Source of the DNA: an uncultured Clostridium sp.
GTDB lineage: Bacteria > Bacillota > Clostridia > Lachnospirales > Lachnospiraceae
Reading direction: 5' to 3'
Assembly: GCA_946498245.1 (NCBI GenBank)
Contig: CAMMNN010000025.1
Span: 1-49,699 of the forward strand
Length of the DNA: 49,699 bases
The position numbers and the translations under genes were made by a program. A model generated the notes under the pieces. The model was given only the letters and a program-made list of their open reading frames with translations. It was not told the origin of the DNA and searched no databases. Shown here piece after piece: positions 1 to 8,122 of the stretch. Position 1 is the first letter of the stretch, and every line of letters begins with the position of its first letter.

Positions 1-198
1 ATGAAAGGTACAGTTAAGTGGTTCAACAACCAGAAGGGCTACGGATTCATTTCCGACGAGCAGGGTAATGACGTTTTCGTTCACTACTCCGGATTAAACA
101 TGGAAGGCTTCAAGTCTCTTGACGAAGGCGCTCAGGTAGAATTTGACGTAGTCAACGGAGCAAAGGGCCCGCAGGCAACTAACGTTACCAAATTATAA
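1..198 (+). CDS. cspA: Cold-shock protein, CspA family
   Basis: A single cold-shock domain of 65 residues, the full usual length of the family, so the gene is complete although it begins at the first base of the window. The RNA-binding motifs RNP1 (KGYGFI, about residues 12-17) and RNP2 (VFVHYS, about 25-30) are both present, as is the N-terminal KGTVKWF signature. Such proteins bind single-stranded RNA and DNA and melt RNA secondary structure in the cytoplasm. The promoter and any cold-responsive 5' leader lie outside the window. A strong terminator follows about 85 bases downstream, so the gene is probably transcribed alone. The family assignment is near certain; which of several paralogues it is cannot be told. 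Confidence 0.97.
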   Translation: MKGTVKWFNNQKGYGFISDEQGNDVFVHYSGLNMEGFKSLDEGAQVEFDVVNGAKGPQATNVTKL

Positions 199-282
199 TC
201 ATCTAGTCAGCAGTGTACCTTTTTCAATCATATATCATTTTTGATGTTATTGAAATAAAGTTATATTGGATTCAATGATTAT

Positions 283-315
283 AAAAAAGAATCCTGCTTG
301 CAGGATTCTTTTTTT
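283..315. terminator. Bidirectional intrinsic terminator after cspA
   Basis: The stem AAAGAATCCTG/CAGGATTCTTT encloses a four-base loop, with T-runs on both sides. It can end cspA on the plus strand and the hslO operon arriving on the minus strand. Confidence 0.9.
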
Positions 316-436
316 GTGTAGTAAAAACTACGTTTCTGTTTCTTATTCTTCGGTGCTAGGCGCAGCAATGGTTTTGCCGCTTTCGTGGTTTTCCATATAC
401 GTGTGCGGCAATTCTTTTATTTTCCACCTTCTATTT

Positions 437-979
437 TTAAAAGTCAAAATCCACATAAAAGACTTTTCTGTCAATTTCCAAAGGCCACTCTATGTCTTCA
501 AAATGCCATTTCTTAGTGGGATCCGCCTGGGAATACGCCCTGGAAAATTCATCATAGGATCCCACGGACTGCCCGGTGTTTATGATTGTCATCTCAGCGC
601 CATGGGGCCACTGAAACTTACGTGGGAGATAAGTTAGACTGGCCATAATATCTACTTCTTTCGACAGCTCCAGCAACAGCGGCCAGCACTGATCTGAGCA
701 GTCGTCACCGTTATAAACCACGTTTTGGACAGCCTTTGCCATAATTAACACTTTTGTTCCGGAGGAAAGCCATTCCGTAATCATAGTGCCATAAACCGGG
801 CTTTCCACAATTTGCGGCTCCAAAAGCCTGCTATGGTCGATCTCCCTAATGACACGCTCCGCCCAGCCGTCTGTCATCCAGTCGTCCGCAATACAATCCG
901 CAAACCAACCGTCTATCTGCCGGACATATTCAATGGGTGAGTCATGGTGTCTTATATAACCAAGAAAAAGGTACAGCAT
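437..979 (-). CDS. DUF4869-like protein of unknown function
   Basis: A 180-residue soluble protein. The start at 979 is chosen because AGGAGG lies six bases upstream; a longer reading from a TTG at 1036 has no such site and would overlap the upstream gene. The N-terminus (MLYLFLGYI), the acidic patch near D28-D31, the 'ESPVYGTM' segment and the cysteine pair in 'NGDDCSDQC' resemble, from memory, the DUF4869 family found in Lachnospiraceae; this match could not be searched. No catalytic motif, signal peptide or membrane segment is visible. It is the last gene of the methyltransferase-hslO operon, 13 bases after its neighbour, so the two small proteins probably act together. Confidence 0.6.
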   Translation of the reverse strand: MLYLFLGYIRHHDSPIEYVRQIDGWFADCIADDWMTDGWAERVIREIDHSRLLEPQIVESPVYGTMITEWLSSGTKVLIMAKAVQNVVYNGDDCSDQCWPLLLELSKEVDIMASLTYLPRKFQWPHGAEMTIINTGQSVGSYDEFSRAYSQADPTKKWHFEDIEWPLEIDRKVFYVDFDF

Positions 980-992
980 AACGTTCCTCCTG

Positions 993-1445
993 CTATCTTC
1001 TCTCCGCCCGCAGCACTCCGTCCGCGCCCATAACAAACTCTTTTCTGTCCACCAAACTGGGATCCAGGCCGCCGAAGTGTGTTCTGCTTATGATTAAATA
1101 GTAACACGTTTTATTTTGAGCAATCTGTCTGAGGTTTTCATCATATTCTAAAAAATCTGCTGACCTTCTGTCTGCCACGAAAATAAGATTTTCCCATTGA
1201 GCCAGACCCCAATTGGCATCTCCATTACTAAGCCATGCGATTCTATATTTTTTATTGCTAATATCAATGGTAACCATACGCGACGTAAGCATCTTCATAG
1301 CTTCCCTTTCGGCATTGATATTGTCTGCAATGAAGGTAAATTTGTTTTCCAATAACAGGCTCAGTCTATAATCCCTGAATCTTAACCGTATCTCTATGGG
1401 CTCCAATTCCTTCACCTCTTTGGCCGTCAATCCCTGCTTTCCCAA
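993..1445 (-). CDS. Uncharacterised 150-residue protein, possibly a degenerate P-loop partner of the DUF4869-like protein
   Basis: The only usable start is TTG at 1445, preceded by AAGGGG; no ATG is in a good position. It begins ten bases after the hslO stop, so translation is probably coupled. The order of a short beta-rich lead, 'NKFTFIADNINAEREAMKML', 'NLIFVADRRSADFLEYDE' and 'TCYYLIISRTHF' recalls the layout of a small P-loop protein (Walker A, Walker B with a 'D-x-R', then a beta strand ending in a threonine/arginine). The Walker A glycine-lysine is absent, however, so ATP binding is doubtful. That comparison is inference. No signal peptide or membrane segment is seen. The function is unknown. 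Confidence 0.6.
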   Translation of the reverse strand: MGKQGLTAKEVKELEPIEIRLRFRDYRLSLLLENKFTFIADNINAEREAMKMLTSRMVTIDISNKKYRIAWLSNGDANWGLAQWENLIFVADRRSADFLEYDENLRQIAQNKTCYYLIISRTHFGGLDPSLVDRKEFVMGADGVLRAERR

Positions 1446-1454
1446 TGAATCCCC

Positions 1455-2339
1455 TTACGGGCGGCTGGCCTTTGACAGCAAAACTTTCAGTTCGTCTACG
1501 GAAAAGCCGTAATGGCGGCTGCAGAAATGGCAGTTGACTTCGATCTCTTTTCCCTCGTCTATCATTTCCTGAAGCTCCTTTTTCCCAATGCTGACCAGTG
1601 CCTTTTCTACCCGTTCTTTGGTACAGTTGCAGTAAAATTGGGTGGGGATCTTTTCGTTTATTTCCAGGCCCATATCCCCCAAAATCTGTTCCAGGATCAT
1701 TTCCGGCGTATTTCCGGCATCTAAAAGGGCTGTAATAGAAGTAATGGCTTTCAGGCGTTCTTCCAATCTGTCAATGACCTCATCAGATGCACCGGGCATC
1801 ATCTGAATCATGAAACCGCCGGCCTGACGAACCGTATTATTTTTATTCATCAGCACTCCCAGAGCAATGGACGAAGGCGTCTGTTCTGAAGTGGCGTAAT
1901 AATAAGTCAAATCCTCTGCAATTTCTCCCGTTACCAAAATGGTCTGGCCCACGTAAGGCTCTTTTAAGCCAATGTCCTTAATGACGCTTAAAACGCCTAC
2001 TCCCAGAGCTCCTCCTACGTCCAGCTTCCCCTTTGCGTTGGGAGGCAGCATGACCTGAGGCTGAAAAACGTACCCTTTTACATTGCCTATGGAATCTGCC
2101 GTCACAGTCAGGCCCTCCATGGGGCCGTCTCCCTGGATTTTTATGGTCAGCAGGTCCTGTTCCCCTTTCATGGTGATTCCCATCATTCCCGCCGCTGTCA
2201 AAAGGCGGCCCAGGGCGGCTGTGGCCACGGGACTGGTGTTGTGGGCCTGACGGGCGTATTCCGTCAGTTCCCTGGTAGTCGCGGCAAAGGCCCGTATCTG
2301 CCCCTCCGCCGCAGTTGCTCGTATTATATAATCAGACAT
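1455..2339 (-). CDS. hslO: Redox-regulated chaperone Hsp33
   Basis: Hsp33, a cytoplasmic holdase switched on by oxidative stress. The 294-residue length is normal. The redox switch is intact: four cysteines at C237, C239, C270 and C273 form the CxC...CxxC zinc site, which on oxidation releases zinc and unfolds the linker. The start at 2339 (MSDYIIRA) has AAGGAG six bases upstream; an ORF extension to 2372 is not needed. It overlaps the end of the upstream methyltransferase gene by eight bases, so the two are translationally coupled, and its ribosome site lies inside that gene. Two small unknown genes follow in the same operon. The identification is firm. Confidence 0.96.
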   Translation of the reverse strand: MSDYIIRATAAEGQIRAFAATTRELTEYARQAHNTSPVATAALGRLLTAAGMMGITMKGEQDLLTIKIQGDGPMEGLTVTADSIGNVKGYVFQPQVMLPPNAKGKLDVGGALGVGVLSVIKDIGLKEPYVGQTILVTGEIAEDLTYYYATSEQTPSSIALGVLMNKNNTVRQAGGFMIQMMPGASDEVIDRLEERLKAITSITALLDAGNTPEMILEQILGDMGLEINEKIPTQFYCNCTKERVEKALVSIGKKELQEMIDEGKEIEVNCHFCSRHYGFSVDELKVLLSKASRP

Positions 2340-3177
2340 TGTTTCTCCTTCCTGTTTCTGCCGGTTTTCCAATTTCTGCCGGTTTCCCTGTTTCCTCCTG
2401 CCTTCCGGTTTTCTCCGGCACTTTGCCTTTTCCGTGCTCTCTGGCTATGACGTATACCCTTTCGCTGTCTTCTCCGGGGGGATTTTTGGTAAAGGCGTCG
2501 TAGCAGGCCTCAAATATCAGTCCGGCCTCTTTTAGCGCCTCTTTGATTTCTTCCAGAGAGTAGGCTTTCTGGTAATGGGTTTCTTCAAATCGCCGGAATA
2601 AATCGTCCTCCTGACGGATAAAAAGAGTCAGGTCATACTCGTTGATCCGGGTTTCCTTATCAAAGTAATTTTCCCAGATAAAACTGCTTTCTTCCCGGTT
2701 CTCCGCAATGGTGGATTCTCCTAAGGTCTCCCGGTATTTGTACTCCGTATTTAAGTCAAAAATAAAGACGCCGCCGGGATCCAGGTAATTATTCACCAGG
2801 GAAAACACCTGAACCAAGTCCCGGTATTCCAGAATATAGTTTATGGAATCACAGATACATACTACCGCCGCCACCGTGCCGTACAACTCAAATTCCCGCA
2901 TATCCTGAAGCAGATACAGAATGTCGCTTCCGCTTTCCAGCTTTTTTTCCTGGGCGATTTCCAGCATTTCCTCTGCGTTGTCCACGCCGATCATATCATA
3001 TCCCTTTTTGGCTAAGAGCTCCGTCACGCTGCCTGTGCCGCAGCCCAAATCCAGCACCAGTCCCTCCCGGATCCCTCTTTCTTCCAGAAGTCCCGCAAGA
3101 TAGGCGCACCATTCTTTGTAGGGAACATTGTCCATAAACAGATCGTAAACTTCGGCAAAACCCGTATAGGCCTCCAT
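2332..3177 (-). CDS. Class I SAM-dependent methyltransferase
   Basis: A 281-residue cytoplasmic methyltransferase. Motif I (VLDLGCGTGS, about residues 41-50) binds S-adenosylmethionine and is followed by motif II (IGVDNAEEML) and the post-motif region around 'DMREF' and 'CDSINYI'. The start at 3177 is set by an AAAGGAG site; the 24 upstream in-frame residues are probably untranslated. The substrate cannot be deduced. The last 35 or so residues after 'VYVIAREHG' are a charged, repetitive tail (TGKPAEIGKPAETG) not expected in the domain; it carries the ribosome site of hslO, so the tail may persist for coupling. It is the first gene of the operon running into hslO. Confidence 0.88.
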   Translation of the reverse strand: MEAYTGFAEVYDLFMDNVPYKEWCAYLAGLLEERGIREGLVLDLGCGTGSVTELLAKKGYDMIGVDNAEEMLEIAQEKKLESGSDILYLLQDMREFELYGTVAAVVCICDSINYILEYRDLVQVFSLVNNYLDPGGVFIFDLNTEYKYRETLGESTIAENREESSFIWENYFDKETRINEYDLTLFIRQEDDLFRRFEETHYQKAYSLEEIKEALKEAGLIFEACYDAFTKNPPGEDSERVYVIAREHGKGKVPEKTGRQEETGKPAEIGKPAETGRRNNV

Positions 3178-3233
3178 CTCTTTCTCCTTTTCCTTTGTCT
3201 GCCCTTTCCGCACAATCAAAACAGAGCATAAAA

Positions 3234-3277
3234 GGACGCCCTGAATCAAGGCTTATCCAGCCGGATTCAGGGTGTCC
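3234..3277 (-). terminator. Terminator after the SEC-C gene
   Basis: On the minus strand a long stem pairs GGAC-CCCTGAATC with GATTCAGGG-GTCC (one unpaired base on each side) and is followed by TTTTATGC. It separates the SEC-C gene from the methyltransferase operon. Confidence 0.65.
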
Positions 3278-3309
3278 GAAATTTGACTACTGTAAATCAG
3301 TCCTGTTAT

Positions 3310-3819
3310 TTATGCGTTTCTGCCGCAGCACTTTTTATATTTCTTTCCGCTTCCGCAGGGACATGGATCATTGGGGTAAACCTTTTTGCCTTTGCGGATC
3401 GTACCGGAAGCTTTCTGCTCTTTGTACAGTTCCTTTCTGCGTTCCTCAGAAAGAATGGAGTCCCACTGGGGCAGCTCGTACAGCCAGTTTGCCTTGGCTT
3501 CCACCATGTTGTAGTACAGCTTTTCCGGGTCAATCTCAATGCGGACCTCAGTGTCTTCCTCCATGGTGTCAATGGGGTTTTCGTATCCCTTTAAGCTTTC
3601 GTTAATGCCGTCCAGAAATCCGGTCATAATAAGAATTTCCGTATTGTATTTCTCAGCCAGTTCCTTAACGGTTCCGGTAATCACTTCTCCGGGATTTGAA
3701 AGAATCTGCTCGTAAATGCCTTTTTCAATGGCAAAGTATCTGCTCCATAATTCTTCTCTTTTTTTATCGTCTAATCCGTCACCGTATGCCAGATTTCTCC
3801 AGGTTTCTAAAATTGCCAT
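3310..3819 (-). CDS. SEC-C motif protein
   Basis: A 169-residue soluble protein ending in a SEC-C zinc-binding motif ([17 protein letters not shown]), the same CxC...CC finger found at the C-terminus of SecA. The N-terminal three-quarters is helical and acidic, with '[11 protein letters not shown]'-like and '[17 protein letters not shown]' segments that I recall from clostridial proteins of this architecture; its role is unknown. The start is uncertain: ATG at 3819 has GGATGG eight bases upstream and gives the N-terminus MAILETW, while ATG at 3831 is possible but its ribosome site would touch the start codon. It has its own promoter (3877-3906) and terminator. Confidence 0.82.
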   Translation of the reverse strand: MAILETWRNLAYGDGLDDKKREELWSRYFAIEKGIYEQILSNPGEVITGTVKELAEKYNTEILIMTGFLDGINESLKGYENPIDTMEEDTEVRIEIDPEKLYYNMVEAKANWLYELPQWDSILSEERRKELYKEQKASGTIRKGKKVYPNDPCPCGSGKKYKKCCGRNA

Positions 3820-3876
3820 CTGAATATCCATCCTTTTTATTGTAAATTATTGTCAGGGTCTGCGCCTGTAAGCCTT

Positions 3877-3906
3877 AGTATATAACAAAACCATTGGAAT
3901 TGTAAA
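3877..3906 (-). promoter_or_regulatory. Promoter of the SEC-C gene
   Basis: On the minus strand TTTACA (3901-3906), an 18-base spacer and TATACT (3877-3882) form a vegetative sigma-factor promoter about 60 bases upstream of the start codon. Confidence 0.6.
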
Positions 3907-3939
3907 GGCTTTTCCAAAGGAATTTGCGCTGTCTTCCCT

Positions 3940-5166
3940 TTATTCCCCATCATTTCTGAAGGCGTAAACCGGAAGCCCGTTTTCTACCCGTCTTTCCGGT
4001 TCTCCCTGGATCAGCGGAAGGGCATACCGGATAAACTCTTCCCCAATATCCGTACCGTTTTTGGTAATCCATTCCGGCGGAAACTTCTTTTCCTGATTGC
4101 AAATCTCATTGACATCCTCTGCTGTGCATTCTATCTCATAGGGGCTGCTGCTCTTTCTCTGAAAGGCCACCATTTTTCCTGTAAGCCCCTCCAGAGCCTT
4201 TCTGACTCCCCAGGCCCCGGCCATGGCCGCTTCCTTCATATCGGTTTCCGACATCATCATGCCGGAACACCTCTGGCTTACGTTTAATTCTACGGAGCGG
4301 ACCTTTACCCCGAAGCGTTCCCGGACGAAATTTTCCAGTACTTTGGCGCTTCCCGTCAGCATTTTGTGGCCGAAGGTATCCAGCCTTGCGGCATCGGCGT
4401 ATTCGCAGATAAACTGGCCCCTGGCGTCGGAAATTCCCTCTGAGATGCAGATAATCACATTGGGCTGCCTCTGCAACGCCTTTTCTACGTCATAGGCAAA
4501 CTGTTCCATATCAAAGTCCATTTCCGGCAGATAAATCAGAACAGGGTTGTCCTGGGGATGCTTTCTGGCTAATACGCTGGCTGCCGTCAGCCAGCCGGCG
4601 TGGCGGCCCATTAGTTCAATAATGGTAACGGCCTTCTGCTGGTAAACGGAGGAATCCAACACAATTTCCCGGACTGTGGAAGCCACGTATTTCGCCGCGC
4701 TGCCGTAGCCGGGAGTGTGATCCGTATGAATGAGGTCGTTATCAATGGTTTTGGGGATCCCCATTACCTTAATATCGATTCCGTTTATTTCCGCATAGCG
4801 GGACAGCTTGCTTACGGTGTCCATGGAATCGTTGCCTCCGATGTAGAAAAAGTAACCGATGTCCATTCTCTTAAATTTTTCAAAAAGCTCCCGGTAGCAA
4901 ATATCGCTCAGGTCTTCCGGCAGCTTGTAGCGGCAGGAGCCCAGATAGGCGGCTGGAGTCAGCTTCATCAGCTCCAGTTCGTCTTCTCCCATGGCCGACA
5001 GTTCCGTAAATCTGCCGGCCATAAAGCCTTCTATACCATGGATCATACCGTACACCTTGCCGATTTCATCATTCCTGGCAAGTCCTTCCTTCACTACTCC
5101 GTACAAGCTGGCGTTAATCACTGCCGTAGGGCCGCCGGACTGACCGACGATTATATTTTTCTTCAT
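3940..5166 (-). CDS. pfp: Pyrophosphate-dependent 6-phosphofructokinase
   Basis: A 408-residue PfkA-family enzyme that phosphorylates fructose 6-phosphate in glycolysis. The donor is predicted to be pyrophosphate, because the motif at 110-114 is GGNDS with Asp113 where ATP enzymes have Gly104 (E. coli numbering), and PKTIDND carries Lys139 where ATP enzymes have Gly124. The catalytic Asp142 is present, as is the 'MGRHAGWLTAAS' sugar-phosphate loop. The AAAGGAG site before 5166 supports the start. It lies 74 bases downstream of the amidase gene on the same strand with no clear terminator between them. A second family member with a different donor motif is at 14132-15322. The family is firm and the donor is inferred from residues. 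Confidence 0.93.
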   Translation of the reverse strand: MKKNIIVGQSGGPTAVINASLYGVVKEGLARNDEIGKVYGMIHGIEGFMAGRFTELSAMGEDELELMKLTPAAYLGSCRYKLPEDLSDICYRELFEKFKRMDIGYFFYIGGNDSMDTVSKLSRYAEINGIDIKVMGIPKTIDNDLIHTDHTPGYGSAAKYVASTVREIVLDSSVYQQKAVTIIELMGRHAGWLTAASVLARKHPQDNPVLIYLPEMDFDMEQFAYDVEKALQRQPNVIICISEGISDARGQFICEYADAARLDTFGHKMLTGSAKVLENFVRERFGVKVRSVELNVSQRCSGMMMSETDMKEAAMAGAWGVRKALEGLTGKMVAFQRKSSSPYEIECTAEDVNEICNQEKKFPPEWITKNGTDIGEEFIRYALPLIQGEPERRVENGLPVYAFRNDGE

Positions 5167-5240
5167 AGTCTGCTCTCCTTTGTGCCTTCCTTTTCCTTCC
5201 TTTTATTGTATCGGAAAGGGGCGTTCTTGGCAAGCCATCT

Positions 5241-6155
5241 TTACTTTTTTGCCGTTTCCTTTATCCGCTGGAGAGCGCCTTTTTCGTCTGTCTTTAATGC
5301 CATTTCCCCTTCAAACATTTTTCCGTCTTTTCCGGCCCGGTAAAGCTCCTTTTTCCAGACTATCCACTCGTCTTTTGCCATGGCGCCGCTGCTTCCCAGG
5401 TAATACCAGTCTCCTTTGGAATCCGTCTTCCAATTATCATGGACCATCATTCCCGCCCCATCAAACCAGTACCAATTTTCTCCGTCCTGATACCAATTAT
5501 TTCTGACGGGCTCCCCGGTATCTCCCAAGTAAAAGCGCCAGCCACCGTCTTCCTCCTGCCAGCCTGATTTTTTCCCAGGTATGGGCTCTGAGAGATTGTA
5601 ATACAGGGCAATGGTATCGGCCTCTGCTCTGGCCAGCCGATCCAGATTGTCTTCGTCTAACAGCCACCGTGCGATTTCCCGGTTGGTATGGAAAGAGTGC
5701 TCCAAAATGAGTCCCGGCACCCCTGCTGCCGTAGCTCCTCTTAATACGCCATAGTAGTCTCCTCTCTCTCCTCTTCTGTGTTCAATGCGGGCGGCCTGTC
5801 TGGTTCCCATGACCACCTCCACACACTGGGCCAGAGCCATGCCGATGCCGTCTGCGCTTCCGTTAATGGCGCAGTAAGCCGCCGGGTAATCCACGCTGTT
5901 ATTGACCCCGCTTCCCACTGCATTGGAATGATCCGACAAAAATAAGTCGCAGCCTGCCGCTGCCAGCCCTCTGTCATACAGCTTTCTGTCAGCTTCCAGA
6001 CTGCTTCTGGTGGTGAGCACCTGAATCCCGTATGCCTCCAGATAGGTTTTCTGCTTTAAATGAAGCTTCCACATAATCTGCGATTCATAATACCGGGCGT
6101 CCGCCGGACTTTGGTTGTATTTGCCGAAATGGCCGGCATCCAAACATATTTTCAT
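5241..6155 (-). CDS. N-acetylmuramoyl-L-alanine amidase with choline-binding-type repeats
   Basis: A 304-residue peptidoglycan hydrolase. Residues 1-180 form an Amidase_3 domain with the zinc ligands H9 (CLDAGH), E24 and H76 (SDHSN) and the catalytic E152 (ILEHSFHTN). Residues from about 200 on hold several cell-wall binding repeats (GWYYLG/NWYWFD type), which bind choline or related wall polymers. There is no signal peptide, so it must leave by lysis, a holin or another route, as many phage-type and pneumococcal-type amidases do. The start at 6155 has AGGACAGG upstream and puts the zinc motif right at the N-terminus as usual. No other phage genes are near, so a prophage origin is only a possibility. 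Confidence 0.9.
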   Translation of the reverse strand: MKICLDAGHFGKYNQSPADARYYESQIMWKLHLKQKTYLEAYGIQVLTTRSSLEADRKLYDRGLAAAGCDLFLSDHSNAVGSGVNNSVDYPAAYCAINGSADGIGMALAQCVEVVMGTRQAARIEHRRGERGDYYGVLRGATAAGVPGLILEHSFHTNREIARWLLDEDNLDRLARAEADTIALYYNLSEPIPGKKSGWQEEDGGWRFYLGDTGEPVRNNWYQDGENWYWFDGAGMMVHDNWKTDSKGDWYYLGSSGAMAKDEWIVWKKELYRAGKDGKMFEGEMALKTDEKGALQRIKETAKK

Positions 6156-6338
6156 AATCCTGTCCTTTCCCTTTTTATATGATGCCAGGGTCAAAAGGTC
6201 CATAATTCGGCATTACGGGAAATAAGATACCTTTTGGCCCCACACTTTAATATATGAAAAGACGGGACAGGTTGTCACTTTCTCCCGGATCCTGAGCGCT
6301 TTGCTGCGTCAAGGACGGCAGACTATTCACCGCATATA

Positions 6339-6857
6339 TTACTTCAGCAGATCTAAGAGCGTATGTTCCCCTTTTCTGATTTTTGAAATCTCATTATATT
6401 TTTTAATTGCCTGCACCAGTATTACCGGATTTGCAAAATATTCCCTAACAAAATCATAAGACTTTACACTAGGCATTTTCAAATTTTCTTTACAAAAGAC
6501 ACTTGGTTTTTTCCCCGACTTCTTAAACTCATTGTATTTATTTTCATTGAAAATAATCAGCATTTCTATTTCTGGCGCCGTAATAATGTTAATTACATCT
6601 ACCTTGCTTTCATACGCCTTACTGAGTTTAAAATTCTCTTTTCGGGAATCCAATATTCGGATAACGGTAATCAAATCGTTAAAGCCTTTTCTCAAATATC
6701 TTGTCTCAAAGGTTTTCCCATCTCGGCAGCGGATGACACTTTCATCCAGCATTTCCTCCCGCTTAAAAATAAGCTGATCATTATCCAACAACACATCAAT
6801 GATTGCAGCCTCTGCCGCCCCTTCACAAATACATGCCTTAATTTTCGCTAATTCCAT
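6339..6857 (-). CDS. TOPRIM/RloB-like partner of the AAA ATPase (putative defence effector)
   Basis: A 172-residue soluble protein starting 15 bases after the ATPase stop. The opening 'KACICEGAAEAAIIDVLL' has the Glu-Gly-x-x-Glu pattern of TOPRIM/RloB-type proteins; a later 'RILDSR' may be the acidic D-x-R/D strand, and 'IITAPEIEMLIIFNE' resembles the conserved segment of RloB-like proteins. In known two-gene systems (AbiL, PARIS, RloB-type) a small TOPRIM-like protein is the effector released or licensed by an AAA15-type ATPase. That role is inference here. Codon use is strongly AT-rich, unlike the flanking genes, which suggests transfer together with the ATPase. Not an exact match to any named effector that I can confirm. 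Confidence 0.6.
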   Translation of the reverse strand: MELAKIKACICEGAAEAAIIDVLLDNDQLIFKREEMLDESVIRCRDGKTFETRYLRKGFNDLITVIRILDSRKENFKLSKAYESKVDVINIITAPEIEMLIIFNENKYNEFKKSGKKPSVFCKENLKMPSVKSYDFVREYFANPVILVQAIKKYNEISKIRKGEHTLLDLLK

Positions 6858-6872
6858 CTCAATCCCCCTATC

Positions 6873-8018
6873 CTAAATAGAATCTGCAATGCTCTTTTTC
6901 AGCCGCATATAAGACTCATACATAGGGGTAGTTCCTTCCAGAAATCCACTTTGATATGCTTCACTCTTTTTAATATCATTACGTTTTAGTATCTTAGCAA
7001 GATTTTCTACTACAATGCCATTTTTATTTCGAATGATATGAATGCTGTCATTTCGGTCATATTCATCAAGAAGCTCTGGATAATGGGTTGTAAAAATCAA
7101 TATACCACCATTTTTATTCATTCGCGCATCCATAAAAAAGCGAATTAATGTAGAAACTATCTCCTTATTGAAATGATTCTCAATCTCGTCCATTATCAAA
7201 TATCCGCCGGATTTCAACACTTCCTTCGCCAAAGTAAACGCTACAATTCCTTTTATTGTTCCTGAAGAAAGATAGAGATTGAGATCAATCGGGTTGTTTA
7301 ATACGATTTCATCTCTTCCCTTAAACTGTAAATGGATTGATGTCTTATTTTCTGCCTTATCAAAATACAGTTTCTCTACCGTAGGATCCAAAAAAGAAAT
7401 AACTTCAACCGGTATTTCGTCCGAAAAGGGCAAAACGTTAATATTAGTAAAAGATAACAAGCTTACAATATTCATTCGTTCTTTCTTTTTCTTATTATAA
7501 GCAATCATAATACTTACATCATCAGATAAAAACTCTTCATCTTTACGAACAGCAATCGGATTATAAGCAGAAAAGTCTGTCAAATTCTTTCTCGCAGTTA
7601 TAGAATCCTGTGGCTTTATCCACAAAGTTTCTTCAACTATTTTATAGTGAGGGGAATCTGTTTTTGCTTTCTCCGATGTAATGACAGTTTCCAGCCTTCC
7701 AATTTCTTTTGCCTGCGAATGAAAATAGGTATTGAAAACCGCCCTATCTGTATCACCTAAAATTTCCTTTGTTTCGATGTGATTAATCGGCTCATTATTC
7801 AACAAATGTAAAACCAGTAAAATCACTTTCAGCACACTTGTTTTACCTGCCGCATTAATTCCAATAAATGCATTAGAACAATTCATATATATATTTGAAA
7901 AAAGCGGATACAATAAATCTTTATCATCATCTGCAACTCTCTGTTGTACAAAGAACGATATATCTAATTTTTCCTTAAACAATGGCAATCCTTGTGCTGT
8001 AATTCTGAGAACCTTCAT
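6873..8018 (-). CDS. AAA15-type ATP-binding protein (putative abortive-infection ATPase)
   Basis: A 381-residue ABC-like/AAA15 ATPase. Walker A is GINAAGKT (53-60), the signature is LSSGT (250-254), Walker B is YLIMDEIE (273-280), and TTH (310-312) supplies the switch histidine. The region between 80 and 240 is the family-specific insertion. Proteins of this shape act as the sensor/ATPase half of phage-defence pairs. It is the first gene of a two-gene operon with its own TTGATA-17-TATAAT promoter and a GGAGG site; the second gene is the TOPRIM-like protein. The segment 6339-8018 is visibly richer in A+T than its neighbours, which fits horizontal acquisition. The ATPase fold is firm; the defence role is inferred from architecture. 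Confidence 0.82.
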   Translation of the reverse strand: MKVLRITAQGLPLFKEKLDISFFVQQRVADDDKDLLYPLFSNIYMNCSNAFIGINAAGKTSVLKVILLVLHLLNNEPINHIETKEILGDTDRAVFNTYFHSQAKEIGRLETVITSEKAKTDSPHYKIVEETLWIKPQDSITARKNLTDFSAYNPIAVRKDEEFLSDDVSIMIAYNKKKKERMNIVSLLSFTNINVLPFSDEIPVEVISFLDPTVEKLYFDKAENKTSIHLQFKGRDEIVLNNPIDLNLYLSSGTIKGIVAFTLAKEVLKSGGYLIMDEIENHFNKEIVSTLIRFFMDARMNKNGGILIFTTHYPELLDEYDRNDSIHIIRNKNGIVVENLAKILKRNDIKKSEAYQSGFLEGTTPMYESYMRLKKSIADSI

Positions 8019-8043
8019 AAGACGCCTCCATTTTATTTACGAA

Positions 8044-8122
8044 TTTTCCGTTTTTAATCTTTATCTTTTTATATTATACCCGCTTATATTCGTTTTATCA
8101 ACAATTTTTCCGTTTTTAATCT
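8044..8122. repeat. 17-bp direct repeat at one edge of the AAA/TOPRIM-like unit
   Basis: TTTTCCGTTTTTAATCT occurs at 8044-8060 and again at 8106-8122. The second copy covers the 3' end and stop codon of the MATE gene; the first lies between the defence promoter and its start codon. No copy was seen at the other edge of the unit. Confidence 0.8.
8073..8101 (-). promoter_or_regulatory. Promoter of the AAA/TOPRIM-like operon
   Basis: On the minus strand TTGATA (8096-8101), a 17-base spacer and a perfect TATAAT (8073-8078) stand about 55 bases upstream of the ATPase start codon. Confidence 0.8.

Noticed and set aside
266..637. A plus-strand ORF of 123 codons
   Set aside because: It begins in the cspA terminator, has no ribosome site and lies antisense to the DUF4869-like gene.
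5241..6155. The amidase as evidence of a prophage
   Set aside because: No holin, portal, tail or integrase genes are near; the amidase stands alone among household genes.
8044..8122. The 17-bp direct repeat as paired attachment sites of an integrative element
   Set aside because: Both copies lie on the same side of the AAA/TOPRIM-like unit and no integrase is present, so it does not bracket the unit.
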